A DNA stretch of 47,228 bases from Methylobacterium sp. E-065 (GCF_022829605.1 NZ_JAKSYD010000041.1:1-47228), one strand, 5' to 3'; shown: positions 7,213 to 16,283, counted from the stretch's first letter. A program made the numbers and translations. The notes: generated from the sequence alone by a model not told the origin.

Positions 7213-8672
7213 GCCGTGGCGTCCAGCCCGGGCTGCGAACCGGCGATCCCCTTCACAGCCGCCCGCAGGCTGCGCTCCGTGCCGACGAGGAGCGCGTGCG
7301 CGTCCACGAGAGGTAGAAGGGTGCCGTCTTCGAGCGTTGCCACCCTGTCCACCGCCGCGCCAGGTTCCCCCGACATGCAGGGCACGGGGCGGACGGCGTC
7401 CGAAGGGAGGCGGAGCATGCGCGAGACCCCGTCGACGAGGATGCCGGCGACCGTTCCCCCGTCTTCAAGGAGGAGGATGCGCCGGCGTGGGTCCGCCTCG
7501 CCCGGGGGAAGGCCGAAGCGACGGCGCTGGTCCACGACGGCGAGGACGGTCCCGCGGACGTCGATGGCCCCCGCCACCAGATCGGGCGAACGCGGAAGGC
7601 GCGTCATTGTCGTTGGGACGCGCAGCACCTCACGCACGGCGGCGACCGGCACACCGTAGCTCTCGCCGCCGACGTCGAAGACCACGAACTGCTCCGTGGC
7701 GCCCGTCGTCCGGTCATCCGGATCCCTCGTGTCGGAGGCGCGTGGCGTCGATGCGGTCACGGTCGTTCCTTCGAGCAGGCGGTCCACGGACAGGATCGAG
7801 ACCAGTGCGCCGTCACCGTCGAGGCGGCAGATCGCGTCGACGGCCGTCATGCCCCCACGACGCAGGGCGGCCGGCACCGGGTCGACGGCATCCGGCGCGA
7901 CCCGCAGGATCGGTCCCAGGGCGTCGACGACCAGGCCGACCTCGGTTTCCCCGATGCGCGCGACCACGATGCGCGCATCCGCGGAAGGTGGGGGCGCGGC
8001 GTGGCCGAACAGGGCCGGCAGGCCCAGCAGCGGAAGCACGCTGCTCCGCAACGCGACCACGCCAAGGGCGGCCTTGTCCGAGCGGGGGACCGGCACGACG
8101 TCCGAAGGGAGGGCCATCACCTCGGACACCCGTTCCAACGGAAGTGCGTAGGACCGCCCGGCGGCGGCGAAGGAGACCAGCGCGATGCGTTCCGCATCCA
8201 CGGCCACTGGCTCGCCGTTACCTGCGGCGAGGGTGGCGGTGGGCGTTTTTGTGCGGCGGGGAAACGCCTGTCCGACGAGTGTCGGCAGGTCGATGATGCG
8301 GGCACGTCCCGAGCCGACCGAGGTGTGAAGAGTACGGGTATTCGAGGTCGCATCCTCCTCAGCGGCCTTCGTGCCGCCAACGAAGGCTAGTACATGGTCG
8401 ACCATGAGCCCGACCGGCTCGCTGGCTTCGGCCACGACGACGCGGGTTGCCTCCGAGGCCGGTTCGACGTCCGGACGCATGACGCGACGCAGGTCGATCA
8501 CGGGCAGGGCCGTTCCGCGCAGGTTGGCCAACCCGGCCAGCGTGGCCGGCGCACCTGGGATCCGCGTCAATCGCGGTGGACGAAGGAGTTCCCGGACGCT
8601 GCCCGCATCGAGGGCGAAGTCGTCCGGCCCCAGGGTGAAGACAAGGTAGCGGTCGTCGCCCGTCTCAGGCAT
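7209..8672 (-). CDS. Three-domain CheW scaffold protein
   Basis: This 487-residue protein holds three CheW-like SH3 domains in tandem. Domain 1 (about 5-150) starts [20 protein letters not shown] and has [14 protein letters not shown]. Domain 2 (about 175-315) starts [19 protein letters not shown] and is more diverged. Domain 3 (about 335-475) starts [20 protein letters not shown] and has [15 protein letters not shown]. CheW domains couple receptors to CheA, and this operon has no single-domain CheW. The fusion could join several receptor tips or CheA regulatory domains at once, which is notable next to a receptor with two tips. It overlaps the receptor stop by 8 bases and cheB by 4. The domain count is clear. 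The architectural role is inferred. Confidence 0.9.
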   Translation of the reverse strand: MPETGDDRYLVFTLGPDDFALDAGSVRELLRPPRLTRIPGAPATLAGLANLRGTALPVIDLRRVMRPDVEPASEATRVVVAEASEPVGLMVDHVLAFVGGTKAAEEDATSNTRTLHTSVGSGRARIIDLPTLVGQAFPRRTKTPTATLAAGNGEPVAVDAERIALVSFAAAGRSYALPLERVSEVMALPSDVVPVPRSDKAALGVVALRSSVLPLLGLPALFGHAAPPPSADARIVVARIGETEVGLVVDALGPILRVAPDAVDPVPAALRRGGMTAVDAICRLDGDGALVSILSVDRLLEGTTVTASTPRASDTRDPDDRTTGATEQFVVFDVGGESYGVPVAAVREVLRVPTTMTRLPRSPDLVAGAIDVRGTVLAVVDQRRRFGLPPGEADPRRRILLLEDGGTVAGILVDGVSRMLRLPSDAVRPVPCMSGEPGAAVDRVATLEDGTLLPLVDAHALLVGTERSLRAAVKGIAGSQPGLDATA

Positions 8673-10590
8673 CCGCAGCCTGCAGCTCGTCAGCCAGCGC
8701 CGCGATCTCCTCGATGCTGGCCGCGAGGTCCTCGGCGCCGCGCGACTGCTGGCGGGCCGCGGTGGCCGCCTCGCCAGAGGCCCGGTCGGCCTGCTCGGCC
8801 GCAGCTGCGATCTGCTGCGAGCCCTTCAGCCCCTCGCGTGCGGCGATGACGATATCCTCCGCACCGGACAGGACGGCGACGTTGCCGACCTCCAGGTTCG
8901 AGACGTCCTCACCGACCCCGGCGAGGGTGGCGGTCAGACCGCGGTTGCGTCGGACCTCCGTCTCCGACTCGGCGACGACCTGTTCCAGGGACCGCCGCAC
9001 GGCGGCGACGCCGTCCTGAATGTCCCGCACCGTGTCGCGGATGCGGTCGGCGTTCTCGGCGGCGTCGCGGGCCAGCACGCGGATGTCGTTGGAAACGACG
9101 GCGAAGCCCCGCCCGCCCTCTCCCGCACGGGCTGCCTCGATGGATCCGCTGACCGCGAGCATGTTCACCTGCACGGCGACCAGGGCAATGGAGCCGACGA
9201 TCTTGTCGATGCGCCGGTTGCTCACCTCCAAAGCCGCGATGCGCCCCAGGCAGCCGCGGGTCTCGTGGAGCGAGCGCTCGACGCCGTCGGCGAGGGAGTC
9301 GATGGCCGTGCGCACGTCACCCAGTGTCACGCCGATGCCGGCGACGCTCTCGCGGGCGTTCGTCGCGTTCGTCCGGAAGATATCGGCGCTGCGCTCGACC
9401 TGCACCATCGCGGCGCTTGATTGCTGCGCCGCGGAGCTCTGGATGGCCGTGCCGCGGCTTATTTGGTCGATGGCCGCAAGGATCTCGCCGGCCGCGCCGG
9501 AGAGTTCCTGCACCGTCGCCGAGAGTTCCTCGGCGGCAGATGCGACCTCCTCCGTGCGCGCCTGCACCGAGCCGCTCCCTGTGAGGTCCTCGGCTAGGCT
9601 TGCAAGGGACTGCGCCGTGGCCTGGGCCTGGTCGAGCGACTGAACCTGTTGCGCCACCGCCTGCTGCGCCTGCCCCGCGGCGGCGGCCTGCTCCTCGGCA
9701 GCGGAAGCGATCTGCTCCGCTCCGCGCTGCGCCTCCCGGATGGCAGTCTCTGCCTCGATGGTGGCGGCGAGGATCGCCTGTGCGCCCTCCGACACCCCGC
9801 CGAGGTCCGTCCGCGCCGTCTCAAGCCTGACCGTAACGCGCCCGCCGGCCTCGGCCTCCGCCGTCGCCGTCCGGGCCGCGTCACGGATGATGTCGCCGAT
9901 GCCCCGCACCTCGGTGCGGATGGCCTCGGCCAAGGTGCGGACCTCCGCCGCGCTCGCCTCGGACGTCTCGGCCAGCGCCCGGACCTCGTCGGCGACGACT
10001 GCGAAGCCACGCCCATGCTCGCCCGCCCGTGCCGCCTCGATGGCAGCGTTCAGGGCCAGCAGGTTGGTCTGGTCGGAGACGTGCTCGACGGTGCCGGTGA
10101 TCTCGCCGATGCTTGCCGCCCCGCGGTCGAGTTCCTCGATCAGGGCGACCGTGGCGGACTGGCGCGCGGAGTTGGCCTGCACCGCCGCAACCGAGGCGGT
10201 GATCTGGACTCCGGTCTCGGCCAACTGCGTCTGGAAGGCCGCCGTGGACCGGCGCGATGCGTCCGCCCGTTCCCGCGCCTCGCCCAGACGGCCGAGGATA
10301 CCGCCGATGGCCCCGAGGGATTCTTGTGCGGCCCCCGCGGCCTCCTCGGCGCCGGCGGCGATCTGTTCCATCGAGCGGCGAAGCTCCTCCGCGGCGGACG
10401 ATGCCTCGGTCACACCGACGGCGAGTTCTTCGGTGGCCGCCGCGAGCCGTTCGGCAGCCTTCTGCCGTCGCACACGCGAACGCTCGCGAGAACGTCCGGC
10501 GGTGGCGGCCGGCGGCGGGGCCGGGGTCGTCGCGACGGCGTCGGCGGGTTCCCCCTGCGGCGCCAGCCGCGTCCTCTTCACCAACGACAT
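8665..10590 (-). CDS. Soluble chemoreceptor with two signalling tips
   Basis: This 641-residue protein has no hydrophobic segment long enough to cross a membrane and no PAS, GAF or other sensor domain. It starts with a short basic, proline-rich leader (1-45) and then is nearly all alanine- and glutamate-rich coiled coil. Two kinase-contact hairpin tips are present. The first, at about 170-208, is canonical ([20 protein letters not shown]). The second, at about 470-508, is diverged ([19 protein letters not shown]). Gln174/Asn176 and Gln474/Asn476 are exactly 300 residues apart, which suggests an internal duplication. Ser-Ala-Ala-Glu-Glu runs near 345-360 could be methylation sites. It is the first gene of the operon, with GGGGAGCC before the ATG. 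Lacking a sensor, it probably takes its input from a partner, for which the LOV protein is a candidate. Confidence 0.9.
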   Translation of the reverse strand: MSLVKRTRLAPQGEPADAVATTPAPPPAATAGRSRERSRVRRQKAAERLAAATEELAVGVTEASSAAEELRRSMEQIAAGAEEAAGAAQESLGAIGGILGRLGEARERADASRRSTAAFQTQLAETGVQITASVAAVQANSARQSATVALIEELDRGAASIGEITGTVEHVSDQTNLLALNAAIEAARAGEHGRGFAVVADEVRALAETSEASAAEVRTLAEAIRTEVRGIGDIIRDAARTATAEAEAGGRVTVRLETARTDLGGVSEGAQAILAATIEAETAIREAQRGAEQIASAAEEQAAAAGQAQQAVAQQVQSLDQAQATAQSLASLAEDLTGSGSVQARTEEVASAAEELSATVQELSGAAGEILAAIDQISRGTAIQSSAAQQSSAAMVQVERSADIFRTNATNARESVAGIGVTLGDVRTAIDSLADGVERSLHETRGCLGRIAALEVSNRRIDKIVGSIALVAVQVNMLAVSGSIEAARAGEGGRGFAVVSNDIRVLARDAAENADRIRDTVRDIQDGVAAVRRSLEQVVAESETEVRRNRGLTATLAGVGEDVSNLEVGNVAVLSGAEDIVIAAREGLKGSQQIAAAAEQADRASGEAATAARQQSRGAEDLAASIEEIAALADELQAADA

Positions 10591-12081
10591 CGACGGCTCC
10601 CCTACGCTCGACCGTCCTTCCCGCGGGGAGCAAGGTTGAGGATGGTTCGGAAATGGAGTTCGGCTTGTAAACCGGGAGACGAGCCGGTCAAGGAGGCCGG
10701 CAAGGGCACCGATCTCTGGCTGTCGCAGTTCATCGGATCACAAAGCGGTCGGGCGGCGACGTCGATGCTGAGATCCCGGCGGGAGGGGTATGTCGTTCAC
10801 GCCCTACCTCACTGAAATCGAACCGGTCGTGGGACGCCGGTGCGCGACCGTGTAGCGAGAAGAAATTTCGCCGCCTGGGACCTGCCAAATGCATCCTGCC
10901 GATGGAGTTTGACTTGAGCGGACTTCGCAAACCACATCCTCTAGGACTTGGGGGCGGGACGACGGAGGCCGCCAATGCCAAGAGGGCGCTCGCCACCAAG
11001 ACAAGGTCTCGATGGCCGAAGCCCTTAGGTTTGCGTCCGGTTAACCGCAGTCCATCGGATACCCGCGAAAGGCATGGATCGAGCAGGGCGTGGGCGTCGG
11101 TTCGACGGGCCGGGCGATGGGAACTCCGCCATCCTTCGCAGGATCAAGCCCAGCTTGACCGCAGCGATCCACCGACGTCCGACCCGCATGGCGGTGCCGC
11201 CCAATCCGTGGCTGTCCCAATCGGATCCACGGCTCGAACCCCAGCCGAGGAAGCGCCCCGCGATGACGGCCGCGCGCGTCCAGGCTGTCAAACAGCGTTG
11301 AACATTGGTTCATCCGCACTTCTGGTGCTGCGGGGGTCGAACCGTGCTTTTGGACGTTGATCCTCACCAAGACCGAGGAGGCGTCGGATGCCGATCTCGA
11401 ACCCGTCGCTGCCGCCCCGAGGAGTCCGTTTGCCTCGAACCTATCCTTGCCAGAAGGGTCTGTAAGCCAGCCTGATGCAACCGGCCGGGACCAACCGTCG
11501 GGCTGCATCCCGGCCGCGCGCACATCCCTACCGCACCGCGGCGGATAATTCTGAAATGGGCTCAGGCCTGGCCGGAGGGGAGCTGCAGTGTGTCCTTGGC
11601 ACTCTCGCAGGCGCGTGCTTCATCCGGTTAGACGTCCCACCGAACCTACGATAGCTCCATAAGCCGCCCTTATGCGAATGGGCCGCCGCCGCAGCCGTCA
11701 CAGTGAGCGTCTGCTATGGAGGAGCGTCGGCAGCTCGTTGGATGACCGGATTGGGCGCAAAAAGGAATGTCTGGTTTTGCGCGCGGTGGCGATCCGGCGT
11801 GGCGTAGTCTGGCCGATTGCGGCTGGTCCGCTTCTGAACAGGAAACCAGAAAAGCGGACGCGGTTGTAACCCCCGCTCACGACCCTTCTCAGACCCTCGG
11901 AATGTCGGCTTCCGGGCAACTCGGCTGACTGTCGCCTGCGACCGGGTTGGGTGGATTTCCGCCAGTCCGCTTTCGGGTGGCGGATAGATCGAAGCGGATA
12001 TAACCGCGGGGACCGCTTCCGACCCTGGCTGTGTCAAAACGCCGATGATGGTAGTTTTCTCCGGGATGATCGGAGGCTGGC
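10591..12081 (+). other. Gene-poor stretch of about 1.5 kb
   Basis: No frame here looks like a genuine gene on either strand: open frames are short, lack convincing ribosome binding sites and show no known motif. The bases next to 10590 must hold the promoter of the chemosensory operon, but I cannot pick one with confidence. At 11826-11859 there is a perfect 8-bp inverted repeat (GTCCGCTT ... AAGCGGAC). Similar GTCCGCTT/AAGCGGA words recur at 11957-12000 and in other gene-poor stretches of the window. The region borders a decayed transposase and looks like degraded mobile DNA. Confidence 0.5.
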
Positions 12082-12508
12082 ATGGGAAGGTTTGTGGTTG
12101 GTGCCGAGCGCCATCAGATGACGCTGTTTCCCGCCTTGTCTTGAAGATTGGATCGCCGAGGACAACCCGGTCCGCGTACTCGATGCCTTCGTTGAGGCGC
12201 TGGATCTTAACACTCTCGGCTTTGCGGGCGTCGATGCGGCGGCGACGGGACGACTGGGCTACCATCCGGCCGCACTTCTGAAGCTCTACGTCTACGGATA
12301 CCTCAACCGAGTCCCGTCGAGCCGAAGTCTGGAGCGTGAAGCGGACCGCAACGTCGAGGTCATGTGGCTGACGGGCCAGCTGTCGCCCGATCACAAGACC
12401 ATGGCCGAGTTCCGCCGGCAGAACGGATCGGCCATCGGGCGCGTCTGTGCCCGCTTCGTCGCGTTGTGCTGCGAGATAGGCCTGCTGTCCCAGCCAGCGG
12501 CCGACTAG
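12082..12508 (+). pseudogene. IS1182-family transposase, frameshifted and 3'-truncated remnant
   Basis: From the ATG at 12082 the frame reads MGRFVVGAERHQMTLFPA and then hits a stop. One extra T at about 12136 shifts the frame, after which the reading continues as LEDWIAEDNPVRVLDAFVEA, ALLKLYVYGYLNRV, SSRSLEREADRNVEVMWLTG and HKTMAEFRRQNG, ending at the TAG at 12506-12508. This is the N-terminal third of an IS1182-type transposase (full proteins are about 450 residues). The catalytic C-terminal part is missing. It is therefore dead through both a frameshift and a deletion. Confidence 0.85.
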
Positions 12509-12653
12509 TTACCGCGCCACGATCCGGCGTCATGCCTAGCGGTCATCCCGACCCGGTCGTGCGCGGCATCGGCAACGTCCGACCGTGGCGGGAGTTTCCC
12601 GTGCATCGAGATACCTAGCGCCGTGTCGCTGCCCCCAAACCCCAAGGAACACC

Positions 12654-13067
12654 ATGTCCCGCGAGACCAGCATCCAAGCGACCGAAAAGTTCGGCGAACT
12701 CGTCAACGGCGGTCGGTTCGATGCCTTCCCCGAGGTCGTCGCCCCGGATTGCCACGATCACGACCCGGCGCCGGGCCAGCACATGGGTCCCGAGGGATAC
12801 CAGGCTTTCTTCACGCAGCTCCGTTCCGCCTTCCCCGACATGCAGGTCGAGGTGAAGAAGCTCGTTGCCGACGGGGACAGCGTCGCCTTCGCCTACACGC
12901 TCACCGGCACGCACCAGGGCGACTTCAACGGCCACAAGCCGACCGGGAAGGCCATCAAGGTCCGCGGCATGCAGATCGGCCGCTTCGTCGACGGCAAGAT
13001 GGTCGAGCGGTGGGGCTCATCCGACGAGCTCGGCATCCTCAAGCAGATCGGCGCCATCGAGGGCTGA
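12654..13067 (+). CDS. SnoaL-like polyketide cyclase/ester cyclase family protein
   Basis: This 137-residue protein has the NTF2-like, SnoaL-type pattern: an N-terminal helix (ATEKFGELVNGGRFDAFPEV), the metal- or substrate-site region APDCHDHDP, the helix EGYQAFFTQLRSAFPD, and the strands VAFAYTLTGTHQGDF and HKPTGKAIKVRGMQIGRF. The family includes aldol cyclases, but most genomic members are of unknown substrate. I chose the ATG at 12654 because AAGGAAC precedes it at the right distance and the domain begins at once. It stands alone and faces the PfpI-type gene. A strong hairpin lies between the two. Confidence 0.85.
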   Translation: MSRETSIQATEKFGELVNGGRFDAFPEVVAPDCHDHDPAPGQHMGPEGYQAFFTQLRSAFPDMQVEVKKLVADGDSVAFAYTLTGTHQGDFNGHKPTGKAIKVRGMQIGRFVDGKMVERWGSSDELGILKQIGAIEG

Positions 13068-13116
13068 TGGAGGCTTCCGCGAGGGCGTCCCGGCCACGGG
13101 ACGTCGTCAAGGCTTG

Positions 13117-13146
13117 GCCCGGGGCGGCCCATGGACCGCCCCGGGC
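13117..13146 (+). terminator. Strong hairpin between convergent genes
   Basis: An 11-bp perfect stem (GCCCGGGGCGG at 13117-13127 and CCGCCCCGGGC at 13136-13146) encloses an 8-base loop. It lies 49 bases after the SnoaL-like stop and 32 bases before the stop of the convergent PfpI-type gene, so it could terminate both. No clear U-run follows, as is common in high-GC genomes. Confidence 0.7.
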
Positions 13147-13178
13147 GCTCAACAACCGATCGCTGGCTACCCGACCCC

Positions 13179-13748
13179 TCAGGCGCTCCGGGCCTGGTCG
13201 GGATGACGGCCCTCAGCGAACTCCTCGATGATCTTGGCGCAGAAGGCCGGCAGGTCCTTGGGCGTGCGGCTGGTGACGAGCCCCTTGTCGCAAACGACCT
13301 CCTCATCGACCCATGTGCCACCGGCGTTCTCGATGTCGCGCCGGACCGTTGGATAGGAGGTCAGCGTCCGCCCTTTCACGACGTCTGCCTCAATCAGCGT
13401 CCATGGCCCGTGGCAGATGACCCCGACCGGCTTGCCCGCGGCGAAGAAGTCCCGGATGAACGACACGACGTCCTTGTTCGCCCTTAGCTTGTCCGCTCCG
13501 ACGCAGCCGCCGGGGATGACGAGTGCGTCGAAATCCGTGGCCGATGCCCCATCGATGGTCCTGTCCACCTTGTAGCGGCCGGCCGGATCGAGGTCGTTGT
13601 TCACGGTCTCGGCCTCGCCGGCATCCAGACCGATGACCGTCACGGTCGCCCCGGCCTGCTTCACCGCCTCATGCGGCTTGGCGAACTCCGGCTCCTCGGT
13701 GCCGCGCGGTGCGATCAGGATCGCGATCTTCTTGCCATGCAAGCTCAT
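13179..13748 (-). CDS. DJ-1/PfpI family protein (YhbO/YraA-like)
   Basis: This 189-residue protein has the class I glutamine amidotransferase-like fold of DJ-1/PfpI: IAILIAPRGTEEPEF with the conserved glutamate, FDALVIPGG, and the nucleophile elbow VICHGPW with Cys112 and His113. It matches the YhbO/PfpI branch in length and motifs. Members act against glycated or oxidised proteins and their glyoxal adducts, or as small hydrolases; the exact activity is debated. The next gene on the same strand is the catalase-like gene, 55 bases upstream, so a shared stress-response transcript is plausible. Confidence 0.9.
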   Translation of the reverse strand: MSLHGKKIAILIAPRGTEEPEFAKPHEAVKQAGATVTVIGLDAGEAETVNNDLDPAGRYKVDRTIDGASATDFDALVIPGGCVGADKLRANKDVVSFIRDFFAAGKPVGVICHGPWTLIEADVVKGRTLTSYPTVRRDIENAGGTWVDEEVVCDKGLVTSRTPKDLPAFCAKIIEEFAEGRHPDQARSA

Positions 13749-13802
13749 GTCATCATCTTTCTGGGTGTAGGATTCATTCGCAAGCGCAGGTCGCGCCGTT
13801 CC

Positions 13803-14885
13803 TCACGCCGGGATGCGGTCGATGCCGGCGGTGTCCTCGGCCGCCACGCTGTTCTCGCGGTGGCGGAAGTCGCTCAGCGCCCTGTAGACCTGCAACCGTG
13901 CCCGCATCACCGAGCCGAGCGGCCGGTGCACCGCGAGACTGTGCGCAGGGCGGAAAGTCATCACCTCGTCGAAGTAGCGAACGCGCTCCGGGGCATAGGC
14001 TGCCTGGCGCGGCAGGCGCAGCGTCGCCACCGTGCGGTAGGGGCTGATCGAGACCGGCCAATCGACCGAGGCGTCCTCGATGGGCTGCCGTACGGCATCC
14101 GCCCAGAGCTGCGCCCTCAACTCGAACACCACCTCGTGGTCCCTGAAGAAGGCGACCGTGGCATGCCGGAAGCCGTCCTCGTCCTGATGCGGATCGAGCC
14201 GCCACTCGGACAAGGCACTCTGGCTCTCCGTCGCCGGCACGACCCCTAGCTTGGCAACGTAATCGCCATACCGGACCGGCGCCTGGCTGAAGTAGCTGTC
14301 GGCGAGGGGATGGCTGAAGGGATGACCGAAGAAGTCGGCGAGCGCGCTCTCCGTCCCGAAGGCATGCAGCGCGCGGTTGAGGTTGCGCATGGTCGAAGAG
14401 ACGGCGCTCTTCACCCCTTCCGGCAATCCCGTCGACTTGCCGATGACGGTGCCGTCCCGCAGGAAGCCGGCTGCCGTCCCCGAGGGGAAGGTCGTGCCCG
14501 ACGCCAGGACGAAGTCCTGGGTGTCGACGGCGTGGCCGGGCAGCTTCTCGCCGGGCACGTCGAACACCTTAATGGACATGCCGCGGTGGGTCGAGACCCG
14601 ATCACCCAGGGTCTCGCCTGGCCCCTGAGCGAAACGGACCGCCACGGGGTGGGTGCCGGGCGTCGCGAAAAGCCCTTGCGCCAGTTCGGGCGGCAGGCCG
14701 GCGGAAATCGTCAACTCGCCGATGACGCAGGCCGAGCTCTTGGCGTGACTGGCGCGCACGGCATGGTGCTCGCGTGCCTCGACGGTCTCCGATTGCTGCG
14801 TCATCCCCTTGATGATGCCGTCAATCGTCTTCTGCTCGTCCGGATCGGGCTTCTCGACGTCGGGTGCGTATCGAAGGTAGGTCAT
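13803..14885 (-). CDS. Catalase-like (small haem catalase family) protein
   Basis: This 360-residue protein is shorter than classical catalases (about 480 or more) and matches the catalase-like family. The distal His47 lies in RASHAKSSACVIGEL, corresponding to the V-H-A-K-G motif of catalases. HRGMSIKVFDVPG, QDFVLASGTTFPSG and SYFSQAPVRYGDYVAKLGVV follow in the expected order. The position usually held by the distal Asn appears to be Ser or Gly (LASGTT), so peroxide dismutation may be weak and another peroxidase-type activity is possible. There is no signal peptide. I chose the ATG at 14883-14885, with GAGGAAGATC before it, rather than a longer frame with no domain. An 18-bp palindrome lies about 85 bases upstream. 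Confidence 0.82.
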   Translation of the reverse strand: MTYLRYAPDVEKPDPDEQKTIDGIIKGMTQQSETVEAREHHAVRASHAKSSACVIGELTISAGLPPELAQGLFATPGTHPVAVRFAQGPGETLGDRVSTHRGMSIKVFDVPGEKLPGHAVDTQDFVLASGTTFPSGTAAGFLRDGTVIGKSTGLPEGVKSAVSSTMRNLNRALHAFGTESALADFFGHPFSHPLADSYFSQAPVRYGDYVAKLGVVPATESQSALSEWRLDPHQDEDGFRHATVAFFRDHEVVFELRAQLWADAVRQPIEDASVDWPVSISPYRTVATLRLPRQAAYAPERVRYFDEVMTFRPAHSLAVHRPLGSVMRARLQVYRALSDFRHRENSVAAEDTAGIDRIPA

Positions 14886-15219
14886 GATCTTCCTCACGGT
14901 GATCGGGGCACTGAAGCGAACCGCGGCGGATAAGAGCGCTGCGGATTCGGGGGTCGACGTATCGAGTCGGAAACGGGATCCCGTTTCGAACATCGAGGCG
15001 GTCGGCGGCCGGGGACCATTCCCGGTCCGGGACGACTTCGCGTCCGTTGAAAGTCTGCCTGAGTTCGGCTGCGCTATAAGTTGGCTTCGAAGCGCTGCTT
15101 CGTCCTCGTGGCAATAGAAGACCGGTCCATGGACTGGCGGCGGGGCGGGGGCGGCAATCTCGGCCGATGTGCTTGACGGCCCGTGGATGACCGCGGGCTC
15201 GGGCATGCGACAAGCCATT
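14886..15219. other. 334-bp stretch without a gene, upstream of the catalase-like gene
   Basis: No coding frame is convincing here. It holds the ribosome binding site of the catalase-like gene, the palindrome at 14970-14987, and a weak inverted repeat (GGACC ... GGTCC) near 15024-15040. It probably contains the promoter for the catalase-like gene and perhaps the PfpI-type gene. Confidence 0.5.
14970..14987. promoter_or_regulatory. 18-bp perfect palindrome, candidate operator
   Basis: The sequence GAAACGGGATCCCGTTTC is perfectly self-complementary. It sits about 85 bases upstream of the catalase-like gene start in otherwise non-coding DNA. A palindrome of this size is typical for a dimeric repressor of TetR or a similar family. 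No regulator gene adjoins it, so the binding protein is unknown. Confidence 0.55.
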
Positions 15220-16008
15220 TCAAGGCGCATCCGCCCCAACCGTTTCAAGGATCAAGCGCGCCGTCTCGGCAGGCTGATCCCAATGCGGGAAGTGGCCGCA
15301 GCGCTCGAACCAGTGCAGATGGGCCGACGGGAAGGCGACCCGGGCGCGTGCAGCCTGGCGCGGCAGCAGCAGGTGGTCCTGGCGGCCCCAGCCTAAGGTG
15401 ATAAGGCCAGGGGTCTTAGCCGAGCCCTGCTGCAACGGCCCGCGTGCCAGCTCACGCAGCATCGCATCGAACACCGGTGTGGCCGCCAGGCTCTGCAGCT
15501 CCGCTACGACAAGCTGCGGTGGCAGCACCCACGGACGGGCCGACAGTTGGGCTAGCAGCAGCGTACGGGTGACGGCGTGGCGTGACAGGCCGGGATGGAA
15601 GGGCCGCAGCAATCGCACCAGGTGTATCGATGCCGCGAGCGACCAGTGTAACCAGCGCGTTTCCCATCCGCACCAGAAACCGCCTGGATCGAGCGCCACG
15701 CAGTGCCGACCGATGCCCCGCCGCGCCAGCTCCAGAACCAGCCGGCCCCCCACCGAACTGCCGACAAGGTCCGCTGTCGTCAGGCCTTGCGACTTCACGA
15801 AGCCGGCAAGCGCGTCCGCATAGGCCTCCACCGTCTGCCGGCCCGGGAGCGGGGCCGATCTGCCATGTCCCGGCAGGTCGACCAAGATCAGTTCGCGCGA
15901 GCCGCGCAATGCGCTTAAGAGCGGATCCCAGGTGCGGAGATTGGCCCCCAGCCCATGGACCATCAGTAGCGGCCGGCCCGTGCCGAGGCGTTCAGAATGT
16001 AGGGACAT
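15220..16008 (-). CDS. Alpha/beta-fold hydrolase
   Basis: This 262-residue protein has the alpha/beta hydrolase plan: the oxyanion region LLMVHGLGANLRTWD, LVDLPGHGRS, the nucleophile elbow GSSVGG, the acid in GWGRQDHLLLP and the histidine in CGHFPHWDQP. The substrate cannot be read from sequence; the style resembles esterases, lactonases and C-C hydrolases. The frame can begin at a TTG at 16024-16026. I prefer the ATG at 16006-16008, since AAGGA lies 10 bases before it. A long inverted repeat covers the bases directly upstream. Confidence 0.85.
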   Translation of the reverse strand: MSLHSERLGTGRPLLMVHGLGANLRTWDPLLSALRGSRELILVDLPGHGRSAPLPGRQTVEAYADALAGFVKSQGLTTADLVGSSVGGRLVLELARRGIGRHCVALDPGGFWCGWETRWLHWSLAASIHLVRLLRPFHPGLSRHAVTRTLLLAQLSARPWVLPPQLVVAELQSLAATPVFDAMLRELARGPLQQGSAKTPGLITLGWGRQDHLLLPRQAARARVAFPSAHLHWFERCGHFPHWDQPAETARLILETVGADAP

Positions 16009-16023
16009 GACGGCATTGTCCTT

Positions 16024-16051
16024 CAATGTTCGCGCTGCAGTCCGAACATTG
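16024..16051. promoter_or_regulatory. 28-bp inverted repeat upstream of the hydrolase, candidate operator
   Basis: Arms CAATGTTCG (16024-16032) and CGAACATTG (16043-16051) are perfect complements, and CTGCAG forms the symmetric centre. In all, 24 of 28 positions are symmetric. It lies 16 bases upstream of the chosen hydrolase start and overlaps its ribosome binding site, a good place for an autoregulatory or ligand-controlled repressor. Confidence 0.55.
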
Positions 16052-16283
16052 GTCCGTCGCAGATTTCGTCAGGCCGGGCGTGCCAGTCAGGTCCGCGGGT
16101 CGCCCATATTGGACGCTTCGAGGCCGAGTCGCCGGTTTGATAGCCAGTTACGCGGCGCGGGGCCGACCGTACTTTGCAGTTTTGCGAGCGCCGGATGTCG
16201 CCGCGAAGGCCCTACCGGAGTTCGCCAGGAGAGAGCTGCGCTTTCCAGGCTCGCGGAAACGAAGACGACACGTCCGTTCCCAC

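Noticed and set aside
6061..7659. Long plus-strand open frame opposite cheB and the triple-CheW gene
   Set aside because: It has no recognisable domain and an Arg/Pro/His-rich composition typical of antisense frames in GC-rich DNA. The minus-strand genes have complete catalytic motifs.
9649..10815. Plus-strand open frame opposite the receptor gene
   Set aside because: Antisense to a well-conserved coiled-coil receptor, with no motif of its own.
11714..12394. Minus-strand open frame over the transposase remnant
   Set aside because: It runs antisense to clear IS1182 transposase sequence and has no family features.
13770..13802. GGAAC-like element upstream of the PfpI-type gene as a second EcfG promoter
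   Set aside because: GGAAC is present on the minus strand near 13796, but neither a 16- nor a 17-base spacer gives a CGTT-like -10.
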